From contig JAOARP010000017.1 in assembly GCA_025210525.1 (NCBI GenBank), forward strand, positions 62,001-126,000: a stretch of DNA of 64,000 bases, given 5' to 3'. This document shows, piece after piece, positions 26,270 to 35,426 of this stretch. The first letter of the stretch is position 1, and the number at the start of each line of letters is the position of its first letter. The notes under the pieces were generated by a model. It had not been told where the DNA came from and did not search any database. It worked only from the letters and a program-made list of their open reading frames with translations. A program made the position numbers and the translations under genes. The stretch comes from Marinisporobacter sp. (GTDB taxonomy: Bacteria; Bacillota; Clostridia; Peptostreptococcales; Thermotaleaceae).

Positions 26270-29215
26270 ATGATGAAAAAAGATAAAATTGTACAAGAAC
26301 TAAAAAAAATTATCAAGGAGGAAGATTTCAAAAATCCATACACAGATGCAGAAATTGCAAAAAAGTTAAATATCAATAGAAGTGATGTTTCTATCCTTCG
26401 ATACAATTTGAACATTAAGGACTCAAGAGAAAGAAGAAAAGATCTTCTAATGAATGAAATACGAAATATTTTAAAAGAAGAAAAAGCGGCTTCTGTAAGA
26501 CAAGTTACTAGTATTTTAAATGAGAGGGGATATAGGATATCTAGAAATTTAGTTTTCAAATTCTTAAAAGAAATTGAACCATCTATAAAAGAGAATTCTA
26601 ACCGTGAAGTAAGTAAACGGCAGGAAATTTCTATGAAAATTGAAGATCCTTCACATGCATTTGATTCACTTATTGGTTCTAAGGGGAGTCTAAAACCTCA
26701 AATAGAGCTAGCAAAAGCTGCTATTTTATATCCAAAGAATGGACTACACACTTTGATTTATGGACCAACTGGAGTAGGAAAGAGTGAAATGGCAGAATGT
26801 ATGTATGGATTTTCCATTGAATCGAATACAAAGAAAAAAGATGCACCGTTTATTGTATTTAATTGTGCAGATTATGCAGATAACCCTCAATTATTATTAT
26901 CACAACTCTTTGGTTATAAGAAAGGTGCTTTTACAGGAGCAACAGAGGACAAAGCTGGATTAGTAGAAAAAGCGAATGAAGGAATTTTATTTTTAGATGA
27001 GATTCATAGGTTACCTCCTGAAGGACAGGAAATCTTTTTCCATTTGATTGATAAGGGGAGATTTAGAAGGCTAGGAGAAACAGAAAGCTATAGGAATGTA
27101 AATATACTCTTGATAGCAGCAACTACAGAAAATATAGAATCTAATTTATTGGCTACATTTAAAAGACGAATACCAATGCTTATTGAATTACCACCTTTAT
27201 CTCAAAGACCTTTTATTGAAAGATATAAGATTATTGAGAATTTCTTCAAACAAGAAGCTATTCGAATGAATGCAAGTATTGTAATATCTCAAAACGTAGC
27301 GAAGGCACTTGTTTTATATGAACCTATTGGAAATATTGGTCAAATTCGTTCTGATATACAAGTTACTTGTGCAAGAAGTTTTTTAAAGCTAATGGGAAAA
27401 GAAAATAAGTCAATGAAGATTGATATTACAGAACTTCCTAATTCTGTTGTCAAAGGTCTTCTAAAGCTTAATTCATATAGAAATGAAATCAATAAGATTG
27501 TTAAAGGAGATCTTGAAGTTATTGATTCTGATAGGGTGATTATTCAAAATTTAGAGGATACACCTTATATGCTACCCAAAGAAATTTATAAAGAAATAGA
27601 AAATAAATATAAAGTATTAAAATTTCAAGGAATTGATGAAGAGATCATTAATCGAATCATTGAAAATGAATTAGAAACGAAAATTTACAAATCTATCAAT
27701 ACCATTAGAAAAAATAAATATAAGTTAGTTAAGAATGATTTAGAGAAAATTGTTGGAAGTAAAATTGTTTATATTGTAGAAAAAATGATTCATATTGCTA
27801 AAGAATATCACAAAGATTTAGATGATAGTTTGTTCTATTGTTTAGCTACTCACTTAGCAGCAGCTTATGAAAGATTGGTTCAAAATAAACTTATCAAAAA
27901 TCCTAAATTAGAAAAAATTAAAACACAATATCCTAATGAATTTAGCATTGCTAAAGAAATGTCAGAAGTAGCTAGCTACAATCTAAAAATTGATTTTCCA
28001 GAAGATGAAATTGCTTTCATTGCTATGTATTTAAAATCTTGCGCAAGAAAGGACATATTTCTACAAAAACATGTTGGCGTAATCGTTTTATCTCATGGGA
28101 GAGTAGCAGAAGGAATGGCAACAGTTGCTAATCGTCTTTTAGGTGTTGATCATGCTAAAGCCGTAGAAATGTCATTAGATGAATCTCCTAGTGTAGCATT
28201 AAAAAATACGATGCAAATTGCAAAAGAAATAGGAAATGAAAAAGGTATATTATTTTTAGTGGATATGGGATCTCTCACAGGTTTTGGAGAAATTATTGGT
28301 AAAGAATTATCTATAAAGACTAGAACCATTAATAGAGTAGATACAATGATGGTTATTGAAGCTGTTAGAAAAGCCATGATGCCTGATTCAAATCTTAATG
28401 AAATTGCGAATTCATTACAAATAGAGGATAAAAGGATATCTTCTAAAGAGATAGTTAATGAAGAAAAAGTAATTATATGCGTATGCTTAACAGGTGAGGG
28501 AACTGCAAAAGCGTTGGAAAACGTTATCAGTAAAGAAATTAAATTAAGCAACAAAATAGAAATTATGACCATGAGTGTATTAGAAAATCATAATATTTCT
28601 GCAATCGTTGAAAAAATATCTCAAGAAAAAAAGGTTGTTGCTATTGTAGGAACAATCAATCCTCAAATACCTTTTGTTCCGTTTGTTGATGCAAGTGAAA
28701 TCATTGAAAGAACAGGATTTGACAAGTTAGAAAATTATATAAACTTAAGCAATAATATATTCAATGAAGAGATCAATAAAAAAATGAACATTTTAGCAGA
28801 TGAACTTATTGATGAAAAAACTACTATACTCAAATCAGATATTCGATCAAAAAAAGAAGCCATTGAAAAAATGACAAATTTACTTTATGAATTAGGCTAT
28901 GTACAAGAAGCATTTAAGGATTCTGTATATGAAAGGGAAGAAATGCTTCCAACGTTGTTTAAAGGTGGGATTGCTCTTCCTCATGGCAACACTAGGTATG
29001 TAAATCGACCAATAATAGGAATTTTAACGATGGAGAAGCCTATATTATGGGAGGGAGAAAATTATGTAGATTGTATATTTGTTGTAGCCATTAATGAGTA
29101 TTATAAAGATGAATTTAGAAAGCTTTATAAGATTATCAATGATCCATATTTTCTCAATAAGATTAAGGAAAGTAGAAGTTTTGATGAATTAAGGGAGGTG
29201 ATAAGGAATGTCTGA
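26270..29215 (+). CDS. LevR-type sigma-54 activator with PRD and PTS EIIA domains
   Basis: 982 residues. A GTG at 26261 is also in frame, but AGGTGG favours the ATGs at 26270/26273. In order: an N-terminal DNA-binding region (~1-115), AAA+ sigma-54 domain with Walker A GPTGVGKSE at ~165 and GAFTGA at ~219, a PTS regulation domain (~430-580), a mannose-type EIIA domain with H609 in VLSHGR, an EIIB/PRD-like region (~735-840), and a fructose/mannitol-type EIIA domain with H905 in ALPHGN. Phosphorylation of these histidines by HPr and EII tunes activity. It is the first gene of its own operon and so likely autoregulated. Confidence 0.92.
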   Translation: MMKKDKIVQELKKIIKEEDFKNPYTDAEIAKKLNINRSDVSILRYNLNIKDSRERRKDLLMNEIRNILKEEKAASVRQVTSILNERGYRISRNLVFKFLKEIEPSIKENSNREVSKRQEISMKIEDPSHAFDSLIGSKGSLKPQIELAKAAILYPKNGLHTLIYGPTGVGKSEMAECMYGFSIESNTKKKDAPFIVFNCADYADNPQLLLSQLFGYKKGAFTGATEDKAGLVEKANEGILFLDEIHRLPPEGQEIFFHLIDKGRFRRLGETESYRNVNILLIAATTENIESNLLATFKRRIPMLIELPPLSQRPFIERYKIIENFFKQEAIRMNASIVISQNVAKALVLYEPIGNIGQIRSDIQVTCARSFLKLMGKENKSMKIDITELPNSVVKGLLKLNSYRNEINKIVKGDLEVIDSDRVIIQNLEDTPYMLPKEIYKEIENKYKVLKFQGIDEEIINRIIENELETKIYKSINTIRKNKYKLVKNDLEKIVGSKIVYIVEKMIHIAKEYHKDLDDSLFYCLATHLAAAYERLVQNKLIKNPKLEKIKTQYPNEFSIAKEMSEVASYNLKIDFPEDEIAFIAMYLKSCARKDIFLQKHVGVIVLSHGRVAEGMATVANRLLGVDHAKAVEMSLDESPSVALKNTMQIAKEIGNEKGILFLVDMGSLTGFGEIIGKELSIKTRTINRVDTMMVIEAVRKAMMPDSNLNEIANSLQIEDKRISSKEIVNEEKVIICVCLTGEGTAKALENVISKEIKLSNKIEIMTMSVLENHNISAIVEKISQEKKVVAIVGTINPQIPFVPFVDASEIIERTGFDKLENYINLSNNIFNEEINKKMNILADELIDEKTTILKSDIRSKKEAIEKMTNLLYELGYVQEAFKDSVYEREEMLPTLFKGGIALPHGNTRYVNRPIIGILTMEKPILWEGENYVDCIFVVAINEYYKDEFRKLYKIINDPYFLNKIKESRSFDELREVIRNV

Positions 29216-29678
29216 GAAATTTGTTTTAAATGAAGAAGTTGTAGCAACTAATATAGTGATGGAAAGTAGAGAAGAACTTCTTAATTTTATGGCAGAGATG
29301 CTTCAAAAAGAAGGATATGTAAAAGAAACATATGCTGAGGCAATTATTAAAAGAGAAGAAAATTTTTCTACTGGATTACCTACAGAAGAGTTTGGGGTAG
29401 CAATTCCTCATACAGATTCTATCCATGTAAATGAACCAATGATCAGTATTGCAACATTAAAAGAACCTGTACAATTTTTAGAAATGGGAAATCCAGATGG
29501 AATGGTTGATGTAAAAATTGTATTTATGCTTGCAATGAAAGATAGTGAAACACAAGTAAATTTATTAACTAACTTAATGAGGATTGTTCAAAATAAAGAG
29601 TTACTAAAAGAAATATATGAAGCGAACAAAGAGCAGTTGGTGTTAATAATTAATAATAAGCTTAGTGAAACCTATTAA
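29208..29678 (+). CDS. PTS enzyme IIA, fructose/galactitol type
   Basis: 156 residues. The active-site histidine is H68 in VAIPHTDS, within a PTS_EIIA_2 domain covering the whole chain. It overlaps the regulator gene by eight bases. It accepts the phosphate from HPr and passes it to EIIB encoded next. Cytoplasmic. A similar EIIA domain occurs at the C-terminus of the upstream regulator, so the two may compete for the same phosphate donor. Confidence 0.93.
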   Translation: MSEKFVLNEEVVATNIVMESREELLNFMAEMLQKEGYVKETYAEAIIKREENFSTGLPTEEFGVAIPHTDSIHVNEPMISIATLKEPVQFLEMGNPDGMVDVKIVFMLAMKDSETQVNLLTNLMRIVQNKELLKEIYEANKEQLVLIINNKLSETY

Positions 29679-29696
29679 TAAAAGGAGATGAAAAAT

Positions 29697-30002
29697 ATGA
29701 AAACATTTAGAGTATTAACAGTATGTGGAACAGGTATTGCAACTTCAACAGTTGCAGCTGAAAAATGCAAGGAAATGTTGACTTCAAGAGGATTAAAAAT
29801 TGAAGTCATTGAATGTAAGGCTACAGAAGTAGAGTCAAAATTACCTGTTTTTCAACCAGATGTAATTGTACACACAACTATTTTAGGATCAAAGGTTGCA
29901 GAAAATGTTAAGAAATTTAGAGGGTTAGCCTTTTTAACAGGGATAGGAATGGACAAGTTAGCAGATGAAATAGCTGACTATCTTAAAACTATAGATAAAT
30001 AA
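29697..30002 (+). CDS. PTS enzyme IIB, galactitol type
   Basis: 101 residues. The P-loop with the phosphorylated cysteine is VCGTGIATST, with C10 as phospho-acceptor. A first ATG at 29688 directly abuts GGAG; the ATG at 29697 is nine bases from it and is the likelier start. It transfers phosphate from EIIA to the sugar during transport by EIIC. The gap to EIIC is 18 bases. Confidence 0.93.
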   Translation: MKTFRVLTVCGTGIATSTVAAEKCKEMLTSRGLKIEVIECKATEVESKLPVFQPDVIVHTTILGSKVAENVKKFRGLAFLTGIGMDKLADEIADYLKTIDK

Positions 30003-30020
30003 TATGAAGGAGGGATACGC

Positions 30021-31271
30021 ATGACATTTATTAATTTCATATTAGATCTTGGTGCAAGTGTGATGATGCCTATTATCATAACAATTTTAGGACTTATTTT
30101 TAAACAGAAATTTTCTAAGGCATTCCGATCAGGGTTAACAGTAGGAATCGGTTTTGTTGCCATCTTTATGATTGTAGGAATGCTGGTAAGCAACCTTTCT
30201 CCTGCTACCCAAGCAATGGTAGAAAATTGGGGATTGAAGTTAGATGTTATGGATGTTGGATGGCCAATTTCTGCATCTATCAGTTTTGGGACAACTATTG
30301 TTCCAGCAGTATTTGGAATTTGTTTTTTATTAAACATTATCATGCTGTCATTTAATTGGACAAAAACAATGAATGTTGATATTTGGAACTACTGGCATTT
30401 TATATTTACTGGAGCTTTAGTAATGTATTTAACAAACAATATGGTTTTAGGTCTAATTGCATCAGCTATCTGTTTTATTATTATTATAAAGCTTGCAGAT
30501 TATACTGCTCCTTATGTATCTGACTTCTTTGGGATGCCAGGGGTATCATTACCTCATACAGAAACTGTATCATGGGCACCTTTAGGAATTCTTATTGATA
30601 AGATTATTGATAGAATCCCCGTTATTAATAAAATTGAAATGCATCCTGAAGGAATTCAAAAGAGATTTGGTGTTTTAGGAGAACCGATGATTATGGGATT
30701 ATTCTTAGGTGCTGGAATAGGTGCATTAGCTGGATATGATGCGAAAGGAATTATAGCACTTGGCGTAAATATGGCAGCAGTTATGTTCTTAATGCCTAGG
30801 ATGGTTAGAATTCTGATGGAAGGATTATTACCATTATCGGAAAGTGCTAGAGAATATATTGGACAAAAATTTCCAGGAAAAGAAGTTTACATTGGTTTAG
30901 ATGCAGCAGTAGCTATTGGACATCCTTCTGTAATATCTACAGGATTGATCTTAATTCCAATTACAATTCTTTTAGCTATAGTACTTCCAGGAAATCGTGT
31001 GTTACCTTTCACCGATTTAGGTCTTGTTCCTATATTAATTGTTTGGGCAGTTGCACCATCTAAAGGGAATGTTTTTAGAGGGGTTATTACTGGAACTATA
31101 TTTATGGCACTTATATTATTAATCGCAACAGATTTAGCAGAGATTACAACGATCATGGCGAGAGATGTTCAATTCCCTATTCCAGAAGGGACATCACTAA
31201 TATCTTCACTAGATGAAGGGGCTCATTTAATTCCGTATCTAATTTACAAAGTATTTAGCTTTTTATTCTAA
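30021..31271 (+). CDS. PTS enzyme IIC, galactitol (Gat) family permease
   Basis: 416 residues, about ten to eleven membrane helices. The N-terminal DLGASVMMPIIITILGLIF, the conserved NYWHFIFTGAL and the GEPMIMGLFLGAGIG segment are those of the PF03611 EIIC family (galactitol, and related pentitol or ascorbate permeases). It moves the polyol or sugar across the membrane while EIIB phosphorylates it. The aldolase two genes on suggests the phosphorylated product is cleaved. The exact sugar is unknown. Confidence 0.92.
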   Translation: MTFINFILDLGASVMMPIIITILGLIFKQKFSKAFRSGLTVGIGFVAIFMIVGMLVSNLSPATQAMVENWGLKLDVMDVGWPISASISFGTTIVPAVFGICFLLNIIMLSFNWTKTMNVDIWNYWHFIFTGALVMYLTNNMVLGLIASAICFIIIIKLADYTAPYVSDFFGMPGVSLPHTETVSWAPLGILIDKIIDRIPVINKIEMHPEGIQKRFGVLGEPMIMGLFLGAGIGALAGYDAKGIIALGVNMAAVMFLMPRMVRILMEGLLPLSESAREYIGQKFPGKEVYIGLDAAVAIGHPSVISTGLILIPITILLAIVLPGNRVLPFTDLGLVPILIVWAVAPSKGNVFRGVITGTIFMALILLIATDLAEITTIMARDVQFPIPEGTSLISSLDEGAHLIPYLIYKVFSFLF

Positions 31272-31279
31272 ATTAAATA

Positions 31280-31310
31280 GTTAGAGGAGTTTACTAATAA
31301 CTCCTCTAAC
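31280..31310 (+). other. Intercistronic stem-loop without T run
   Basis: GTTAGAGGAGTT pairs perfectly with AACTCCTCTAAC (12 base pairs, seven-base loop) between EIIC and aldolase genes. No T run follows, so it is not a standard terminator. It may protect or process the mRNA so that transport and catabolic parts are made in different amounts. Confidence 0.65.
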
Positions 31311-31339
31311 AACCTCCAATAATGAAAGGAATGATTTAT

Positions 31340-31987
31340 ATGTTATTAGAAGAACAAAGAAAGAAAATCGTAGAAATCGGAAAAAGGATTCAATCAGATA
31401 AATTAGTACCCCTTACCTTTGGGAATTTCAGCATTAGAGATTTTGAAACAGGGTATGTTTGTATTACACCATCTGGAATGCCTTATGAAACATTAACACC
31501 TGAAGATATTGTTGTAGTGGATGTACATGGAAACAATGTAGATGGTAAAAGAACGCCATCTATTGAAACGGGTCTTCATTGTGCAGTATATAGAAAAAGA
31601 CCTGAGGTTGGGAGTGTAGTGCATACTCATTCTACATTTGTAACGGCATGGGCTTCTTGTAATAAAGAAATTCCTAGTGTTGTTGCTGAAGTTGCTGCAC
31701 TTGTAAGTGGAAAAGTAAAATGTGCACCCTATAGACCATGTGGTTCAAAAGAGTTAGCAGAGGTAACTTCAGATTGTTTAGGAAAAGACGATGCAGTTCT
31801 TTTAGGAAATCATGGGGTATTAGTAGTAGGTGAAAATATTGATACAGCTTATGTAAATGCAGTAATTGTTGAAGAAGGAGCAAAGGTTGCCTACTATGCA
31901 CAACATATTGGAGATATGAGAGTTTTAAATGAAGAAGAATGTGCATATGAAAGAGAATCTGCAAAAAAAGGATATGGACAAAAATAA
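31340..31987 (+). CDS. Class II aldolase/adducin family protein (fuculose-phosphate aldolase-like)
   Basis: 215 residues. Three in-frame ATGs exist (31322, 31331, 31340); AAAGGA best serves the third. Zinc ligands are visible in VVHTHST and in YYAQHIGD, and the catalytic glutamate is in SIETGLHCAVY. The family cleaves ketose 1-phosphates such as L-fuculose 1-phosphate or epimerises L-ribulose 5-phosphate. Placed in the PTS operon, it probably acts on the oxidised form of the imported phosphorylated polyol, although no dehydrogenase is encoded nearby. Confidence 0.88.
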   Translation: MLLEEQRKKIVEIGKRIQSDKLVPLTFGNFSIRDFETGYVCITPSGMPYETLTPEDIVVVDVHGNNVDGKRTPSIETGLHCAVYRKRPEVGSVVHTHSTFVTAWASCNKEIPSVVAEVAALVSGKVKCAPYRPCGSKELAEVTSDCLGKDDAVLLGNHGVLVVGENIDTAYVNAVIVEEGAKVAYYAQHIGDMRVLNEEECAYERESAKKGYGQK

Positions 31988-32009
31988 TCTATAAAAAAGA
32001 GGTGTTTGT

Positions 32010-32171
32010 ATGATCTATGAATTTATGAGAATGATGGCAGGTTCAAGTTTATGCAAATTATCAGATTACTATAATGAAAATCAGTTAATTTTTAATAGTT
32101 TTATTGTAATAATTGGATTTTTGTGGATTCTTCACAAAAGAAAGCATGGTAATGTAACAAATCATCAATAG
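32010..32171 (+). CDS. Small single-pass membrane protein of the PTS operon (53 residues)
   Basis: The ORF starts with MIYEFMRMMAG and ends with KHGNVTNHQ. Residues ~26-41 (QLIFNSFIVIIGFLWI) form one membrane helix, followed by a basic stretch HKRKH that would stay inside. GAGGTG stands seven bases before the ATG, and its stop overlaps the GGAGGG of the HPr gene, so translation is linked. I recognise no family. Its tight fit between aldolase and HPr genes makes it a credible real gene, perhaps a partner of EIIC. Confidence 0.65.
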   Translation: MIYEFMRMMAGSSLCKLSDYYNENQLIFNSFIVIIGFLWILHKRKHGNVTNHQ

Positions 32172-32184
32172 GAGGGAGCAGAAT

Positions 32185-32448
32185 ATGTGTATAGCGGAGA
32201 TTATATTAAAAAATGAAGCAGGACTTCATGCAAGACCTGCAAGTGTATTAGTAAAGATGGCGACAGGTTTTAAGTGCAATGTAAACCTTATAAAAAATGG
32301 TAGAAAATGCAATGCCAAAAGCATTATCAGCATATTAAGTTTAGGAGCTAAATCTGGAGAAACACTTTTTATTGAAACAGATGGAGAAGATGAAAAGAAA
32401 GCTTTAGATTCATTAGTAGAACTAGCTAATAATAATTTCGGAGAATAG
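32185..32448 (+). CDS. ptsH: Phosphocarrier protein HPr
   Basis: 87 residues, full length. The catalytic H15 is in GLHARPAS, and the regulatory S46 in KSIISILSLGAKSGE, the site of HPr kinase, is present, so it could take part in carbon catabolite control as well as phosphate transfer. It is encoded directly before enzyme I inside a sugar-specific PTS operon, where it may be a dedicated copy or the only one of the genome. Confidence 0.95.
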   Translation: MCIAEIILKNEAGLHARPASVLVKMATGFKCNVNLIKNGRKCNAKSIISILSLGAKSGETLFIETDGEDEKKALDSLVELANNNFGE

Positions 32449-32458
32449 GAGGATTCTA

Positions 32459-34174
32459 ATGTTTAAGGGAATTGGAGCTTCTCCAGGGATTGCAATAGGA
32501 AAAATTTTATTAAAAAAGGAATCTAAAATAGAAATAGTGAAAAAACATATTGAAGATTCTATAAAAGAGATACATGGGCTACATTATGCTAGAGTAAAAA
32601 GCAAAGATGAAATATTAAAACTATATGAACATACTTTGGAAACTATTGGAGAGAAAGAAGCTCAAATTTTTGAAGCCCATAGTATGATCGTTGAAGATAT
32701 GGAGATTTTCAATCAGATAGAATCAAAAATAAAAGATGAAAAAATAAATGCAGAATGGGCATTGAAAGAAATTACAGATCAATTTATAGCTATATTTGAT
32801 GATATGGATGATGAATATATGAAGGAGAGAGCATCAGACATAAAGGATGTTACAGCTAGAATTACCAGAAATCTTTTAGAAATACAAGAAATTGATTTAT
32901 CAAACCTAAAAGAGCCTGTAATCATTGTTGCAGAGGATTTAACTCCTTCAGATACTGCTAGTATGGATAAAAAGAATGTACTTGGATTCGTCACTGCTAT
33001 AGGAGGTAAAACTGCTCACTCAGCTATTATGGCAAGAAGTTTAGAAATACCTGCAGTTGTGGGAGCAGGAGATATTTTATCTAAAGTAAATAATAATGAT
33101 TATATGGTGTTTGATGGCGATGAAGGAATTATTTATTTAAATCCTACACAAGATATTATAGACCGTTATGTTGGAAAGCTAGAGGAACATAAAAATTTTA
33201 AATATGCATTACAAAAACTAATAGGGAAAGAAACTATTACTGTAGATGGCAAAAAACTGGAACTAGCTGCTAATATTGGGACGGTCGATGATTTAGATGG
33301 AGTTTTAAGAAATGATGCACAAGGAATAGGACTTTTTAGAACAGAATTTTTATATATGGATCGAACAAGTTTACCTTCAGAAGAAGAGCAATTTGAAGTA
33401 TATAAAAAGGTTGCACAAACTATGAAAGGAAAGCCTGTAGTCATTAGAACTTTAGATATCGGAGGGGATAAGGATTTAACTTATATGGATTTACCAAAAG
33501 AGATGAATCCGTTTTTAGGATATCGAGCAATACGTCTCTGTTTAGATCAATTAGATGTTTTTAAGACACAATTAAGGGCTTTGTTAAGAGCTAGTAGTTA
33601 TGGAAATATAAAGATTATGTTTCCTATGATATCTTGTATGGAAGAATTAAGAGAAGCTAAAAGTGTTTTAGGATCTGTAAAGAGTGATTTGAGAAATGAA
33701 AATATAGGATTCGATGAAAATATAGAAGTTGGCATGATGATAGAAGTACCAGCTGCGGCAATCATTTCAGATATATTGGCAAAGGAAGTAGATTTTTTTA
33801 GTATAGGTACAAATGATTTAATTCAATACACAACTGCTGTAGATCGAGGAAATCAAAAGTTATCTTATTTGTACAATCAATTTCATCCTGCTGTATTAAG
33901 GTGTATTCAATTAATTATTGACAATGGGCACAAAGAAGGCATTTGGGTAGGTATGTGTGGTGAAGTTGCAGGAGATCCTGAAATGATTCCTATTTTAGCT
34001 GGAATGGGATTAGATGAATTTAGTATGAGTCCAATTTCTATATTGAAAGCTAGATATATTTTAAAAAATATAGATACAAAAAAAATAAGGGATTTATTAG
34101 ATGAAATGTTAAGCATGCCTACTGCAAAAGAAGTACAAGCTTATATAAATAAAAAAATACCTTTTATACTGTAA
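32459..34174 (+). CDS. ptsI: PTS enzyme I (phosphoenolpyruvate-protein phosphotransferase)
   Basis: 571 residues, full length. The N-terminal HPr-binding domain is followed by the phosphohistidine domain with H187 in GGKTAHSAIMAR. The C-terminal PEP-binding barrel shows GLFRTEFLYM, DIGGDK, IGTNDLIQYT and GMCGEVAGD. It moves phosphate from phosphoenolpyruvate to HPr. Last gene of the operon, ended by a terminator. Confidence 0.96.
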   Translation: MFKGIGASPGIAIGKILLKKESKIEIVKKHIEDSIKEIHGLHYARVKSKDEILKLYEHTLETIGEKEAQIFEAHSMIVEDMEIFNQIESKIKDEKINAEWALKEITDQFIAIFDDMDDEYMKERASDIKDVTARITRNLLEIQEIDLSNLKEPVIIVAEDLTPSDTASMDKKNVLGFVTAIGGKTAHSAIMARSLEIPAVVGAGDILSKVNNNDYMVFDGDEGIIYLNPTQDIIDRYVGKLEEHKNFKYALQKLIGKETITVDGKKLELAANIGTVDDLDGVLRNDAQGIGLFRTEFLYMDRTSLPSEEEQFEVYKKVAQTMKGKPVVIRTLDIGGDKDLTYMDLPKEMNPFLGYRAIRLCLDQLDVFKTQLRALLRASSYGNIKIMFPMISCMEELREAKSVLGSVKSDLRNENIGFDENIEVGMMIEVPAAAIISDILAKEVDFFSIGTNDLIQYTTAVDRGNQKLSYLYNQFHPAVLRCIQLIIDNGHKEGIWVGMCGEVAGDPEMIPILAGMGLDEFSMSPISILKARYILKNIDTKKIRDLLDEMLSMPTAKEVQAYINKKIPFIL

Positions 34175-34182
34175 AAATCAAG

Positions 34183-34221
34183 AAAACATAAGACTCTTTA
34201 AATGAGTTTTATGTTTTTTTT
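34183..34221 (+). terminator. Terminator of the PTS operon
   Basis: AACATAAGACTC pairs with GAGTTTTATGTT and is followed by a run of T. Confidence 0.85.
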
Positions 34222-34310
34222 ATGGAGGGGGGAGAGGGGGTATTTTATCAGAAGGAATGAATATTTTTCATGTACATCTAATTTGAGGGTAATATTCTAT
34301 TATTTTTGCA

Positions 34311-34340
34311 TTGAATGTAAAATCGTATAAATGATATAAT
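34311..34340 (+). promoter_or_regulatory. Promoter of the SleB-type hydrolase gene
   Basis: TTGAAT at 34311-34316 and TATAAT at 34335-34340 with 18 bases between, and AGGAGGAAG just before the start codon. Confidence 0.65.
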
Positions 34341-34370
34341 TTTGAATGAGTATGATAGGAGGAAGATACT

Positions 34371-35339
34371 ATGAAGAAATTCTTTTTTCGAGTTTTTCTC
34401 TGCGTACTAATCTTGTCTAATATACCTGTCTATGCAGATTCTCAAGATTCCTATGTTATGCATACCATTCAAGCGGGAGATACTTATGAAAGAGTATCAC
34501 AAAAATATGATAAGAATGTATATGAACTAAAAAAGATTAATCAAGAGGTAGGGAAAACTTTATACGCAGGGGATTTGATAAAAATCAAACCTGTAAAAGA
34601 AGGAAAAAAAATTGCTATAAAAGTAGATGGAAAAGAAATTTTAACAGACCAATTACCTTATCTAGAAAATTCTCGTACCTTTGTACCCATTCGATTCATT
34701 GCTGAGGCTTTAGATGTACAAGAAATCAACTGGGAAGCTAGTACGCAAACAGCAATGTTAAAACATAATGAAAAAACTCTATACTTACCAATGGGATCAA
34801 AGAGTGCAAGTGTAAATGGAATGAATATTGAGTTAGATGCACCGGTCAACGTGTACAAAGGAAGAACTTTTGTACCCGTTAGATTTGTTGCGGAAGCATT
34901 TGATTGTAATGTAACATGGGATGCGTATACACATACTGTGAATATTTATACATGGGAAAAGGATAAAATCTACTCAGAGGAAGATCTGTATTGGCTTTCA
35001 AGACTAGTACATGCTGAAGCAGAAGATGAACCTTTTGATGGGAAATTGGCAGTTGCCAATGTTATTATCAATAGGAAGTATAGTGATGAATTTCCAAATA
35101 CAATTAAATCTGTTGTATTTGATGATAATTATGGGATTCAATTTACGCCTGTGAAAAACGGAAGAATTCACAATGAACCGACTACAGAAAGTGTAGAAGC
35201 AGCAAGATTAGCTTTAGAAGGAAAGAACAATATTGGAGATTGCCTATATTTCTTGAATCCTAGAAAATCTAAAAATTTTTGGATTATAAACAACAGAAAG
35301 TATTATAGAACTATTCGATTGCATGATTTTTATATTTAA
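34371..35339 (+). CDS. Secreted cell-wall hydrolase: LysM, copper-amine-oxidase-N stalk, SleB/CwlJ domain
   Basis: 322 residues. A signal peptide ends near residue 23 (PVYA|DS). A LysM domain (HTIQAGDTYERVSQKYDKN, to ~68) binds peptidoglycan. Two copies of the RTFVPIRF.AEA motif (~100-190) mark the copper amine oxidase N-terminal-like domain common in clostridial surface proteins. The Hydrolase_2 domain (~200-322) shows LVHAEAEDEPFDGKLAVANVIINR, the catalytic region of SleB/CwlJ spore-cortex hydrolases. It should cut peptidoglycan outside the membrane, in spores or growing cells. Monocistronic. Confidence 0.9.
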   Translation: MKKFFFRVFLCVLILSNIPVYADSQDSYVMHTIQAGDTYERVSQKYDKNVYELKKINQEVGKTLYAGDLIKIKPVKEGKKIAIKVDGKEILTDQLPYLENSRTFVPIRFIAEALDVQEINWEASTQTAMLKHNEKTLYLPMGSKSASVNGMNIELDAPVNVYKGRTFVPVRFVAEAFDCNVTWDAYTHTVNIYTWEKDKIYSEEDLYWLSRLVHAEAEDEPFDGKLAVANVIINRKYSDEFPNTIKSVVFDDNYGIQFTPVKNGRIHNEPTTESVEAARLALEGKNNIGDCLYFLNPRKSKNFWIINNRKYYRTIRLHDFYI

Positions 35340-35355
35340 AATAGGGAGAGAACAT

Positions 35356-35398
35356 AAAAACCTATCCTGCAATATTTATTGCAGGATAGGTTTTTTAT
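35356..35398. terminator. Bidirectional terminator between the hydrolase gene and lepB
   Basis: AAAACCTATCCTGCAATA pairs with its mirror across a short loop and has A and T runs on both sides. Confidence 0.9.
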
Positions 35399-35426
35399 AT
35401 TTTAAATGAGCTTCTATAAGATGGAA

